Below are positions 34,623 to 46,275 of a DNA stretch of 64,000 nt, one piece after another. Both the position numbers and the translations under genes were made by a program. The stretch is from an uncultured Spirochaetales bacterium (GTDB lineage Bacteria; Spirochaetota; Spirochaetia; Sphaerochaetales; Sphaerochaetaceae), in the NCBI GenBank assembly GCA_944392695.1, contig CALXXN010000010.1, positions 16,402 to 80,401 of the forward strand, in the 5' to 3' direction. The notes under the pieces were generated by a model. That model did not search any database. It was not told where the DNA came from and saw only the letters and a list, made by a program, of their open reading frames with translations. Numbering within the stretch: the stretch's first letter is position 1; every line of letters starts with the position of its first letter.

Positions 34623-36751
34623 AAGCGCTCCACCTTGTCAGGATAGCCCGAGAGCACCTGGCCTTCGTCATCAGGACGGGCGAAGGGTGGTATGCAGCTC
34701 AGGACGGTCTGGGCGTAGCGCCGTCCCATGCGCCCATCGGCGATCAGGGCCACGCCCCTGTCATCCTGGCTCCGGATCAGGCGGCCCAGCCCCTGCTTCA
34801 ACCTCATCAGCATCAACGGCAGGTCGATCTCCCTGAAGGAGGCCCACTCGTTGCCCGTCTGTCTGGCGATCGCCCTCTTGCGCGCCTTCATCACACAATC
34901 GCTTATGTTCTGGAAGGGCAGCTGGGTGATGATCAACAGCCTCAAGGCATCACCTTGGATGTCCACGCCTTCCCAGAAGGACTGGAGGCCGTAGAGCACC
35001 GCGTCCCCGCTTGTTCGGAAGGTCTTCACAAGCTCACCTGTGTTCACACCACGCCCCTGCTTGAGCATGGGCAGCTTGACAAGGTCCTTCGTACGGCTCC
35101 AGACCTTCTCGAGCATCTCACGCGAGGTGAAGAGCACAAGGGCACCTCCACCACTCGATTCCACCAGGGGTGGGATGAGCGAGGCCAGGTAATCGGCGTA
35201 CTCATCCTTCTTCTTCGTGTTGAAGTCCACAGCCTCCTGGCATATCGGATAGAGCAACAGTGCCTTGGATGCGTAGTCGAAGGGAGAGGGGTAGAAGCCT
35301 GTCACCAGGTCATCCTTGCCATCAAGCCCCGTCTGTTTCAGGAAGAAGGAGAAGTCCTTGCCTGTCTTCAGCGTAGCAGAGGTGCATACGACTGATTCAA
35401 GCTTGTCGAAGATCATGTGGCGTAGCAAGGGCCCTACGCTGAGCGGGCTTGCATGCATCACGACATCCGATTCATCACTCTCATATGAGTACCAGAAGAC
35501 CTGGTCGGGATGGGCCTCGTGGTCCAAAAAACCCTCGATCACCGCGGCCATGCCACGGACATCGTCGAAGAGGCTTCGGAAGATGTTCAAGCGGACAAGG
35601 TCCTCGTTGTCCAGCTCGTTTGGCAGGATGATGGGCCTCAGGCCCTCCATCAGGCGGCACACCTCCTCTATCATCGGCAGGAGGGATTCAAGCGTCGGGG
35701 CGATTTCGGCATCGAAGGAGCGCACTGTCTCATCGATCAGGCACTGGGAGCTGAAGCGCTCGACATCCTCGCGTTGGATGATGTTCACCAGGAGGGCGCG
35801 TGCCAGGTCTATGAAGGAGCGCAGCGTGGCCCTCAAGGCCTCGGCATCCTCCTTCCTCACCCCGCCCCGGATCTCGGCGACCCTGTCGGCGAGGCACATG
35901 TCACCACCACGGTAGAGCTTGTTGTAGACCTCCTCCATCTGGCGGCCTCCAAGCTCTGCTGAGAAGTACTCGGTCGCAGCGCGGTCGATGTTGTGGCACT
36001 CGTCTATGACCAGGTGGTTGAAGGGAGGCAGCAGGGCCTGTTCACTGTACTCCTCCTCGCCTGCCGCCCTCATCGCGGCATCAATCAAGAGGAGGGCATG
36101 GTTCGTGACGACTATGCGGCTCTTCGTGGCCTTCTCCGCAGCCTTGTAGTAGAAGCAGTGGCCGAAGTGTGGGCAGCGTTGCTTGAGGCAGCGGTCCTTG
36201 TCAGAGCGGATCTCCTTGACGAAGGCGCTGCGCAGCAGGTCCAGGTCCATCTCATCGACGATGCCCGACTCCGTGTTGGATGCCCATCTGAAGACACGTT
36301 CCTCTATGCTGGCCGTGTCCTTGAAGAGCTCGTCCCCCTCGCCCCTTGCCTTCTTCGTATAAGACAGGACAGCCCTGATGCAGGCGTAGTGGGCACGTCC
36401 CAGGAGGAGGCTGTAGGGCACACCCTCCCCAAGCGCGTCGATCAAGGTGGGCAGGTCCTTGTCGACAAGCTGGCGCTGCAATGCCGTGTTGCTTGTCGCG
36501 ACGACGGTGCGCTGCTTGTCATCCCGCCCTGCCAGGATCGCAGAGGCGAGGTAGGCATAGGACTTGCCTATGCCAGTACCGGCCTCGATCACGGCGATAC
36601 CTGACTCGTTGTAGCACCTGGCCACATCCTTGGCCATCTGGAGCTGGTCAGGACGTTCCTCCCAGGAGGCGGTCTTCTCCTCAAGGAGGCCTCCGGGGGC
36701 GAAAATGTCCTCGATCATCTCATCAGTGATACGTGAACGGAGGGGGCTCAT
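34610..36751 (-). CDS. dinG: DinG-family ATP-dependent helicase
   Basis: 713-aa XPD/DinG-like superfamily 2 DNA helicase (5'-3' unwinding in the family). Walker A AGTGIGKS lies near residue 58-64 and the DECH box VIDECHNID near 245. An iron-sulphur-type Cys set (CIRAVL, then CLKQRC and CFYY) lies between. Motif VI is LKQGLGRLIRSQDDRG. ATG 36751 overlaps the stop of the response regulator (ATGA). Last gene of the murG-cvpA-holB-HK-RR-dinG operon. The final codons after the 384-bp repeat (TTT TTA TAT TCA TAG) are AT-rich, yet encode nearly the same residues (FLYS) as the left copy (FLFS), so the island supplies a replacement C-terminus. Confidence 0.92.
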   Translation of the reverse strand: MSPLRSRITDEMIEDIFAPGGLLEEKTASWEERPDQLQMAKDVARCYNESGIAVIEAGTGIGKSYAYLASAILAGRDDKQRTVVATSNTALQRQLVDKDLPTLIDALGEGVPYSLLLGRAHYACIRAVLSYTKKARGEGDELFKDTASIEERVFRWASNTESGIVDEMDLDLLRSAFVKEIRSDKDRCLKQRCPHFGHCFYYKAAEKATKSRIVVTNHALLLIDAAMRAAGEEEYSEQALLPPFNHLVIDECHNIDRAATEYFSAELGGRQMEEVYNKLYRGGDMCLADRVAEIRGGVRKEDAEALRATLRSFIDLARALLVNIIQREDVERFSSQCLIDETVRSFDAEIAPTLESLLPMIEEVCRLMEGLRPIILPNELDNEDLVRLNIFRSLFDDVRGMAAVIEGFLDHEAHPDQVFWYSYESDESDVVMHASPLSVGPLLRHMIFDKLESVVCTSATLKTGKDFSFFLKQTGLDGKDDLVTGFYPSPFDYASKALLLYPICQEAVDFNTKKKDEYADYLASLIPPLVESSGGGALVLFTSREMLEKVWSRTKDLVKLPMLKQGRGVNTGELVKTFRTSGDAVLYGLQSFWEGVDIQGDALRLLIITQLPFQNISDCVMKARKRAIARQTGNEWASFREIDLPLMLMRLKQGLGRLIRSQDDRGVALIADGRMGRRYAQTVLSCIPPFARPDDEGQVLSGYPDKVERFLYS
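34623..35006. repeat. Direct repeat, right copy (384 bp)
   Basis: Within the 3' part of intact dinG; matches 27791-28174 with one mismatch. Confidence 0.95.
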
Positions 36752-38100
36752 CGTTGTGAGTACTCCTCAAGTTTGCGGTGCAGCGTCTTGCGCCCGATCC
36801 CAAGCACCTCGGCCGCACGGCTCTTGTTGCCACCACACCAGCCGATCGTGGCTATGATCAGCTCCTTCTCAGCCTCATCAAGCGTGGTGCCGATCCGGAT
36901 GCGCACACTCTCCTCCCCCGCTCCTTCAGAAACCTGGGGAGGAAGCTCGTCGACATCGATCAAGCGGCCACGCGCCATGACGACGCAGCTTTCCACCGTG
37001 TTCCTCAGCTCCCTGATGTTGCCAGGCCAGGAGTAGGATACAAGCGCACGGCGCGCCGCCGGCGTGAAACCTTCGACCTGGCGCCCGTCCTCATTGTTGA
37101 AGGTCTCGAGGAAGGACGATACCAGGAGGGGGATGTCATCCTTGCGCTCCCTCAGTGGTGGCACTTCAATGTGCACGACGTTGAGGCGGTAGTAGAGGTC
37201 CTCACGGAAGTTGCCCTTCCGGATCTCCTCCTCCAGGTCGCGGTTCGTCGCAGCGACGAGGCGCACATCGACATGGATCGTCTCCTCACCTCCGACACGT
37301 TCGAAACAGCGCTCCTGGAGGACACGGAGGATCTTGACCTGGGTCGAGAGGTCGATCTCACCGATCTCGTCAAGGAAGATCGTCCCACCATCGGCCAGCT
37401 CGAAGCGTCCCTTCTTCTGGCTGACAGCACCAGTGAAGGCTCCCTTCTCATGGCCGAAGAGCTCGCTTTCAAGGAGGCTCTGGGAGAGGGAGGCGCAGTG
37501 GACCTTTATGAAGGGGCCTGAAGAGCGGTTCGACAGCTCATGGAGGGCATCTGCGACCAGCTCCTTTCCTGTCCCGCTCTCACCTGTGATCAGGACGCTG
37601 GCCTTGGTCGGGGCGACCTGGCGGATCACCTCCATCATCTTCATCACGCTGTTGCTCTTGCCTATGATCTTCTGGTAGCCCTGCTGCTTGCGCAGGTTCT
37701 CGATCTCAGCGGTGAGCCGCTTGTTCTGCTCCTTGACCAGTTTGTTGGAGAGCGCCCCGGCGACAGTCAGGACCAGGTGGTCCAGGTCGACAGGCTTGGT
37801 GAAGAAATCGACAGCGCCATCCCTCATCGCCTGGACAGCGTCCTCGATCGAGCCATGGCCCGTGAGCACTATGACAGGCAGCGTGGGGTAAGCCGCATTG
37901 ACCTTCTTCAACAGCTCGTAGCCATCAATGCCCGGCATGCGCAGGTCGGTGATCAGGAGGTCGACGGACTTCTTGTTGACCAGGTTCCAGGCCTGGGTGC
38001 CATCAGCGGCCTCAAGTGTGTCATAGCCCTCGTCCTGGAAGGCTATCGCAAGACCTGAGCGGATGTTCTTCTCGTCGTCAGCTATCAAGATTGTCGCCAT
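36748..38100 (-). CDS. NtrC-family sigma54-dependent response regulator
   Basis: 450 aa: receiver domain with phospho-acceptor Asp52 (DLLITDLRMPG), AAA+ domain with Walker A GESGTGKELVADAL and the sigma54-contacting GAFTGA loop, Walker B GGTIFLDEIGE, and a Fis-type HTH at the C-terminus (NKSRAAEVLGIGRKTLHRKL). Start 38100 has AAGGAGGTG upstream and overlaps the kinase gene by 23 bp. With the kinase it forms a NtrBC-like pair. Its targets need a -24/-12 promoter, and none was recognised by eye here. Neighbours do not reveal the signal. Confidence 0.93.
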   Translation of the reverse strand: MATILIADDEKNIRSGLAIAFQDEGYDTLEAADGTQAWNLVNKKSVDLLITDLRMPGIDGYELLKKVNAAYPTLPVIVLTGHGSIEDAVQAMRDGAVDFFTKPVDLDHLVLTVAGALSNKLVKEQNKRLTAEIENLRKQQGYQKIIGKSNSVMKMMEVIRQVAPTKASVLITGESGTGKELVADALHELSNRSSGPFIKVHCASLSQSLLESELFGHEKGAFTGAVSQKKGRFELADGGTIFLDEIGEIDLSTQVKILRVLQERCFERVGGEETIHVDVRLVAATNRDLEEEIRKGNFREDLYYRLNVVHIEVPPLRERKDDIPLLVSSFLETFNNEDGRQVEGFTPAARRALVSYSWPGNIRELRNTVESCVVMARGRLIDVDELPPQVSEGAGEESVRIRIGTTLDEAEKELIIATIGWCGGNKSRAAEVLGIGRKTLHRKLEEYSQR

Positions 38101-39265
38101 CAACACCTCCTTCGGCCAACACCATGCGTTCATCAGAAGGGACAGGGAGGGAGAGTGTGAATGTCGTTCCCTCCCCCACTTCACTTGTCACGCTGATATC
38201 CCCGCCATGCTCCTTGATGATCTTGTACACGACTGTCAGCCCGAGGCCTGTACCTGTCGCCTTAGTCGTGAAGTAAGGTTCGAAGATCTTCGCCAGGTGC
38301 TCCCTGTCCATGCCACAGCCGGTGTCGCTGATGGCGATCTGGACAAAGTCCCCTGAACCATGGACATCGATCACCAGGCGTCCACCACCCTCCATCGCGT
38401 TCTCAGCGTTCTTGATGATGTTCAAGAGCGCCTGCCTCATGTAGTTCGGATCCAGCATCAACTGGGGCAGGAAGGGCTCGACCTTGACGGTGAGCCTTAT
38501 GCCCGCCTCCTCGAGCTCGGGACGGATGAAGTCCTCAAGCGATTGGATCAGCGGCTCTATCCTCTGCTTCTTCAAGCTGACATTCATCGGACGCACAGCG
38601 AAGAGGAAGTCGACGGCTATGCCATTCAAGCGCCCGATCTCCTCATCCAGCACATCGATGTAACGCTCCGCCTCCTCCCCTGTCAGGCTGCCCTTCTTGG
38701 TGAAGGCCTTTTTCAAAAGCTGGAGGTGGATCTGCATGGCGGCAAGCGGGTTCTTTATCTCATGGGCGATGCCCGCAGCCATCGTGGTCATCGAAGCGAG
38801 TGACTCACTACGCCGCAACCTGGCCTCCGACCTCTTCTCCTCGCTGATGTCCCTGACAGCCAGGTCCACATAGTCACCTTCCTGTGTCGTCAGGCGGCGC
38901 GATGCCATGAGTATCGTACGCACCTCGCTTCCTACCTGGAAATAGAATTCCTTCTCACCTTCCGCCCTGTCCAGAGTGAGTCCTGAGACATAGTCCAGCA
39001 CCTCATCATCTGTGATCAGCTCATCCAGGCGCCGCCCCTCGGCCCTGCCGAGGTAGAGCCTGTTCGTCGGCAGCAATGTGCAGAAAGGCGTGTTCACATA
39101 ACGTATCACCTGGTCGGAGAGCACGCAGTGCCCCACCTTGCCGTTCTCCAGCAAGGACTCCAACATGTCAGTCTCTGCGACCTGCAGGGCCATGAGGCGC
39201 TTCAACTCGCGTTCCGGCATGCTGTCGATACGCGAGAGCGCCTTCCTCAGCATCTTGCTGCTCAT
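38078..39265 (-). CDS. PAS-domain sensor histidine kinase (NtrB-like)
   Basis: 395-aa soluble kinase without membrane segments. A PAS-like domain (~45-150, ending DYVDLAVRDISEEKRSEA) is followed by the H-box AAGIAHEIKNPLAAM, N-box NIIKNAENAM, G1 DTGCGM, F-box FEPYFTTKATG and G2 TGLGLTVV. It phosphorylates the overlapping NtrC-type regulator. A cytoplasmic PAS input suggests a metabolic or redox cue, which is inference. It overlaps holB by 4 bp. Confidence 0.93.
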   Translation of the reverse strand: MSSKMLRKALSRIDSMPERELKRLMALQVAETDMLESLLENGKVGHCVLSDQVIRYVNTPFCTLLPTNRLYLGRAEGRRLDELITDDEVLDYVSGLTLDRAEGEKEFYFQVGSEVRTILMASRRLTTQEGDYVDLAVRDISEEKRSEARLRRSESLASMTTMAAGIAHEIKNPLAAMQIHLQLLKKAFTKKGSLTGEEAERYIDVLDEEIGRLNGIAVDFLFAVRPMNVSLKKQRIEPLIQSLEDFIRPELEEAGIRLTVKVEPFLPQLMLDPNYMRQALLNIIKNAENAMEGGGRLVIDVHGSGDFVQIAISDTGCGMDREHLAKIFEPYFTTKATGTGLGLTVVYKIIKEHGGDISVTSEVGEGTTFTLSLPVPSDERMVLAEGGVDGDNLDS

Positions 39266-40389
39266 GTCTTTACAAGCCCCCTTGAGATCCTGTCCAGCAT
39301 CGTCCTCTTGTTCTGGTTGAAACGCGAGGCCTCATCACAGGCACTGCTGACGATGGAGAGGCAGCGCCTGGCCTCGCGGGGTGCCACATGTCCACCCCTC
39401 ATCCCATCCTCCACAATCGCCATGACGCGGCGCAGGAAGACCTCGTAACTCGAGAAGCTGTCGAGGAAGGTGCACAGCGTCGTCATCTCAGCCGCGCTTT
39501 GTGGCTCATGCCTGACGAGGAGGGAGTGGACGAACTCCTCTGCGAAGGCGTCGAGCTTCGCCATGTCGAGACCGCTGGATGCCTGGATGAAGTCCTCTAT
39601 GCTGTTGTAGCCGGAGGCGGCGAAGCGCCTCATCAGCAGTTCCTCCTGCCTAGCCTCCTCGATTGGATGGAAGTCATAGGGGCGCACCCTGGAGAGCACG
39701 GTCGGCAGGATCCGCGTCCGGTTCTTCGAGACCAGGATGATGTAAGCGCCCTCTGGCGGCTCCTCAAGCAGTTTCAGGACGCTGTTCATGGCACCCGTCG
39801 TTACATCCTCAATACCTTCGAGGATGACACACTTCACCTGGCCGGCGCCCTGCTGCAGGAAGGCCTGGACGGCACGCACCTGGTCTATCGTGAAACCAGC
39901 ACCCTTCCTCTTCTTGGAAAGGAAGCGGCCCAGGGCGGCATCATAGTCCTTGATGAAGGCATCAACCGCCTTGCCATCCTCCATGTCAGGCAGTTCATAG
40001 AAAAGGCTGCCAAGTTCATCAGCTGCATTGAAGAGGTCCTTGTCGGAAGCGGTCCACAGGGCCTCGTGGCAGGAGGAGAGGAGGATGCGTGTCTCATGGA
40101 CCAGGTTGTCCATGGCCGCCTGGTTGCGGCTCCTGGACAGGATGCCCTCTGCGGCCTTGAGCCTCAACTGGCTGTCACGGTCGCTGATGATCACAAGACG
40201 TGATGTGCCAAGGCGCTCCCACTGGTCATCCTCCCCTGTCAGGGTCAGTGCCGTCTCGATGGCGGCGCTCATGCGGCCACTATAGGCAGGACCTGCGAAC
40301 AGCAGGGCCTGGGGCAGCCCGGAGGCCAGGTCGGCTTCAAGCCTGGAAGCCACCTGGGGTTGGACGAGGGCGGTCCTACTGAATGCCAT
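39262..40389 (-). CDS. holB: DNA polymerase III delta' subunit-like clamp-loader protein
   Basis: 375-aa clamp-loader ATPase homologue. The N-terminus ALLFAGPAYSGR is a degenerate P-loop, as in delta' subunits. GFTIDQVRAVQAFLQQ and VILEGIEDVTTGAMNSVLKLLEEPPEGAYIIL contain the E-P-P sensor region typical of HolB/DnaX. Start ATG 40389 has AGGAG 7 nt away. It overlaps cvpA by 14 bp. It acts at the replication fork to load the beta clamp. Confidence 0.85.
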   Translation of the reverse strand: MAFSRTALVQPQVASRLEADLASGLPQALLFAGPAYSGRMSAAIETALTLTGEDDQWERLGTSRLVIISDRDSQLRLKAAEGILSRSRNQAAMDNLVHETRILLSSCHEALWTASDKDLFNAADELGSLFYELPDMEDGKAVDAFIKDYDAALGRFLSKKRKGAGFTIDQVRAVQAFLQQGAGQVKCVILEGIEDVTTGAMNSVLKLLEEPPEGAYIILVSKNRTRILPTVLSRVRPYDFHPIEEARQEELLMRRFAASGYNSIEDFIQASSGLDMAKLDAFAEEFVHSLLVRHEPQSAAEMTTLCTFLDSFSSYEVFLRRVMAIVEDGMRGGHVAPREARRCLSIVSSACDEASRFNQNKRTMLDRISRGLVKT

Positions 40390-40981
40390 CAATGGCTCCT
40401 TGGACAGAAGAAAGGCCCTCCTCTATGGCGCCTGCCAGCGCATCGGAGTTCTGTACGACGCTGAGCCCCTGCTGGGCGGCGGAGGTCACAAGGCCCATCG
40501 TCTGGTCAAGGTGCGGCAGGATGAAGCGGCTGATGATCAGGGACTCGTTGAACTGGGCGGACAGGTCGATCAGGGACTGGCGTGCCAGGATGCTGACGAC
40601 AACGCTGATCACCAAGAAGGAGAGCGCGACCCCCCAGGCGAAGCCAAGCACATGGTCCAGCCAACCTAGATGGAAGGTGTCGAAGATCTTGGCAAGCATG
40701 TGTCCTACCAGGATGACCAGCAGGAAGCCGATAAGGAACAGGACGATGAAAGCGATCACGCTTCCAGCCCAGGCAGGTACGCTCTCAGGCAGGTAGTTCA
40801 TGGCGAAGGCACCAGCCTGGGAGTAGAACATCAGGCCGAGCATCAGGCCGACGAAGAGGCCGAACCACTTGGAAAGCTCTGCGACAATACCCTTGATGCA
40901 GCTGAAGATGGCTGTCACGAGGACGAGTGCTGCGATGATGATATCAGCAAGTGATACCATGTTACCGAAGATTTCAAACAT
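40376..40981 (-). CDS. cvpA: CvpA family membrane protein
   Basis: 201-aa four-helix inner-membrane protein of the CvpA/colicin-V-production family. Hydrophobic segments lie at ~8-30, 35-55, 68-95 and 105-130, with the family GIVAELSKWFGLFVGLMLG block. The C-terminal tail (amphipathic, SLIDLSAQF...) is probably cytoplasmic. Start 40981 follows AAGGGG at 9 nt and overlaps the end of murG by 8 bp. Family role is unclear. Confidence 0.85.
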   Translation of the reverse strand: MFEIFGNMVSLADIIIAALVLVTAIFSCIKGIVAELSKWFGLFVGLMLGLMFYSQAGAFAMNYLPESVPAWAGSVIAFIVLFLIGFLLVILVGHMLAKIFDTFHLGWLDHVLGFAWGVALSFLVISVVVSILARQSLIDLSAQFNESLIISRFILPHLDQTMGLVTSAAQQGLSVVQNSDALAGAIEEGLSSVQGAIDGIQ

Positions 40982-42008
40982 TTACACACCCCTTGATCTG
41001 TCCGGCCACCGCCTGGGCCCCATCACGCCGTCCAAGGGAGGCCGAGGCCAGGCATAGCCTGTCATGAATCAAATCATCACAAAGCACTGAAGTTACAAGA
41101 TCCACCAGGGATCCCCCCTCTTCCAGGACCAATGCAGCACCACGCTCCTTGAGCCAGGCCGCGTTCTCGACCTGGTCGCCCCTTGTCGCACTGCGCAGTG
41201 GCACGAGCACCATGGCCTTGCCAAGAAGGCAGAGCTCACTGAGACTGTTGGCACCAGCGCGGCTGACCACCACCCTGGCCCGCTTCATCAGCCCACCAAG
41301 CGTGGCGGCATCAATGAAGGGATATGCCTCATAGCCTTCCCTCTCCACATCGACATGAGCCTTCGCCCCTGTCTGGTGGATGATGTGGAAGCGTGGCAGG
41401 AGCTGGTCGAGCGAGGACCAGACCAGCTGGTTGACTTCATCAGAGCCCTGGCTGCCGCCAAGGACGAGCACCAGGTCCCTCTCTTCAGTGAGCGACTCAT
41501 CATCCGCTGCCTCAAGGATCTCCCTGCGCACCGGGCTGCCCGTCCAGACATGGCGCCCGTCAGCCCAGGGGCCTGTGTCGAAGCCATGGCAGATCCTGGC
41601 GGCGTAGCGCGATGAGATCCTGTTGGCAAGCCCCATCGTCAGATCGCTCTCGTGGATCACGACTGGTATGTGGAGCCTGCTTGCCGCGATGACGGGTGGC
41701 ACTGAGACATAGCCCCCCTTCGAGAAAAGGACGTCAGGACGCTCACGCCTGAGGATGGAATATGAAGAGAAGATCCCACCGATGACACGGAAGACATCAG
41801 TGAGGTTCTTCAGTGAGAAGTGACGCCTGAGCTTCCCTGTGCTGATAGGATGGAAGACGAGCCCAGACGCTTCGACAAGCGCCCTCTCCTCCTCCTTCTT
41901 CGAGCCTATGTAGAAGCCCTCGACGGCATCCTTGCGCAACTCATCCCAGACCGCCAGGGCCGGGATGACATGGCCAAGGGTGCCACCACCTGTGAACGCG
42001 CACTTCAT
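40974..42008 (-). CDS. murG: UDP-GlcNAc-undecaprenoyl-pentapeptide GlcNAc transferase MurG
   Basis: 344-aa MurG, making lipid II from lipid I on the inner leaflet. GT28 glycine loop FTGGGTLGHVIPALAV at the start, VLFSKGGYVSVPPVIAA, VIHESDLTMGLANR, C-terminal GGSQGSDEVNQ and SRAGANSLSE loops. Start 42008 is chosen at the loop; the longer frame lacks support. murG is outside the dcw cluster (49-63 kb). TTGACA-17-TACCTT ends 6 nt before ATG, so the mRNA may be leaderless. Confidence 0.95.
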   Translation of the reverse strand: MKCAFTGGGTLGHVIPALAVWDELRKDAVEGFYIGSKKEEERALVEASGLVFHPISTGKLRRHFSLKNLTDVFRVIGGIFSSYSILRRERPDVLFSKGGYVSVPPVIAASRLHIPVVIHESDLTMGLANRISSRYAARICHGFDTGPWADGRHVWTGSPVRREILEAADDESLTEERDLVLVLGGSQGSDEVNQLVWSSLDQLLPRFHIIHQTGAKAHVDVEREGYEAYPFIDAATLGGLMKRARVVVSRAGANSLSELCLLGKAMVLVPLRSATRGDQVENAAWLKERGAALVLEEGGSLVDLVTSVLCDDLIHDRLCLASASLGRRDGAQAVAGQIKGCVNV

Positions 42009-42034
42009 GGGGACAAGGTACTCCCATGGAATGG

Positions 42035-42070
42035 CTGTGTCAATTGGAAACAGCTGTTTCGTTTTGACAC
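42035..42070. promoter_or_regulatory. 36-bp imperfect palindrome between murG and secA
   Basis: TGTGTCAA...TTGACACA arms around the perfect core GAAACAGCTGTTTC (42047-42060). 15 of 18 half-site positions are symmetric. The arms carry TTGACA in both orientations. It could be an operator shared by the divergent genes. Confidence 0.5.
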
Positions 42071-42112
42071 AACACCTTTCCACTGAGGCCCATTACAGCT
42101 ATATTCATCCTC

Positions 42113-44893
<2,781 letters not shown>

Positions 44894-44904
44894 ATGACAC
44901 TGAG

Positions 44905-44937
44905 GCCCGTCGGGAAACCGGCGGGCTTCTTACTTTT
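44905..44937 (+). terminator. Terminator of secA
   Basis: GCCCGTCGG-GAAA-CCGGCGGGC, a 9-bp stem with one G-T pair and GNRA-like GAAA loop, then TTCTTACTTTT. Its T-run overlaps the 3' end of the convergent gene. Confidence 0.9.
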
Positions 44938-46078
44938 GTTCCATCAAGTCATGCCAGGCCTTGGGAGAGCGGTTGTGGAAATACTTGGCATCCCACTCAG
45001 GATACTCCCGATGATTGTACTCTGAGATGTCACAATCCTGGTAAAGGTCATCGGCGATTTCAAGGATGACGTCCTTCAGTTCCAGCCGTTCCAGATACTT
45101 TGATGGAATACCAGACAAGCCAAGATGGGCACCGACGATGTTGCCTGTGATCGATCCTGTGGAATCACTATCCCCATCATGATTCACTGCTGCACAGATG
45201 GCTTCAGCGAAATCATCACAGTGACGAAGGGAGCAGAAAACCGCGATGGCAAGGGCTTCCTCCGCCACCCAGCCTTCACCAAGCTGCCTGATCGCTTCGA
45301 TATCACTGATGCTGGCATCCTCAGCCAAGGTGCATGCCTTATCGAACAGCTGGATGAAATCATTGATGTAGCAGCCATCGTCGAAGTCATGACATACCTC
45401 GCTCCTAGCATTGCGCACAGCATCCTTTATCGAGTAGTCATAGTGCACGATGAGTGCGATGATGTGGGTCAGTGTGGCAGCCGGTATGTAGCCAAGAGGA
45501 TGGCCATGTGTCAGCGCAGCGACCTGCGCACCCACCCTGTCTGCAAATTCCAAGTCCTCATGTCTTCCTCCGTAATAGAGGCCAACAGGGGCGGCCCTCA
45601 TCACACCACCGCACCCCTTGCTGTCATTGATTGGGTCCTCAATCGAGCCTTCCATCCCCGATGCGATGGCACTGAGGCAGGTGGCACCTGGTGCACGTCG
45701 GGAGAAGAGTCTTGGCTCATCAACAAGCCAGGAGAAACGATTTCCTACCAGAGGGTATTCCTCAGTCTGCGTCCTGTACCAGTCCTTATAGCTCAAGGCG
45801 ACGTAAGTCCAAGGAGCACCACCAATACCGCGTATGCGGGCCCTGGTCTCTCCATGCATCATGCCAGTGGCTGTGAAAAGCGTCATCTGGGTATCATCGG
45901 AGATTTCTGCAAGCCCATCCTTCAGTTCATAAGAGGTGATACCACGCTCACCGTATCTGCTTATGATCGAATCCCTGCTCATGAATTCCACAGGGTAGCC
46001 CAATGCATCACCAGCCGCACCACCGACAAGGCAGCCTCTGTATTTATCCAGAATATCCATGGAAGAATAATACTGCAT
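44930..46078 (-). CDS. ADP-ribosylglycohydrolase family protein
   Basis: 382-aa ARH-family enzyme, removing ADP-ribose from modified proteins or from O-acetyl-ADP-ribose. DraG/ARH metal motifs are intact: GCLVGGAAGDALG at the start, ISDDTQMTLFTA near 60, and HDGDSDSTGSITGN near 303, supplying the two-magnesium site. GCGGVMRAAPVGLYY is also family-typical. The start is uncertain: 46078, or ATG 46060 (MDILDKY). No SD is clear for either. It is convergent with secA and not linked to a visible ADP-ribosyltransferase. Confidence 0.92.
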   Translation of the reverse strand: MQYYSSMDILDKYRGCLVGGAAGDALGYPVEFMSRDSIISRYGERGITSYELKDGLAEISDDTQMTLFTATGMMHGETRARIRGIGGAPWTYVALSYKDWYRTQTEEYPLVGNRFSWLVDEPRLFSRRAPGATCLSAIASGMEGSIEDPINDSKGCGGVMRAAPVGLYYGGRHEDLEFADRVGAQVAALTHGHPLGYIPAATLTHIIALIVHYDYSIKDAVRNARSEVCHDFDDGCYINDFIQLFDKACTLAEDASISDIEAIRQLGEGWVAEEALAIAVFCSLRHCDDFAEAICAAVNHDGDSDSTGSITGNIVGAHLGLSGIPSKYLERLELKDVILEIADDLYQDCDISEYNHREYPEWDAKYFHNRSPKAWHDLMEQK

Positions 46079-46221
46079 TTTCTGGTTGAGGAAGCCTTTT
46101 TGCTCAAAGCATCATCGGGACATGCAGGAGTGCCTGGGTAAGCATTCAAGGAGGCCTGGGCTTGTAAGAAGGAATGTCCTGGCCAGAAGATGGACGAAGC
46201 TCATCATATGAATGCCGAGTG

Positions 46222-46254
46222 AAAAACAAGCCCGCAGGATGGTCCCACGGGCTT
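46222..46254 (-). terminator. Terminator of the LysM/M23 gene
   Basis: Minus-strand AAGCCCG/CGGGCTT stem followed by GTTTTTC, 22 bp past the stop. Confidence 0.75.
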
Positions 46255-46275
46255 GGTCAGTTGCTTTTGCCTGTG

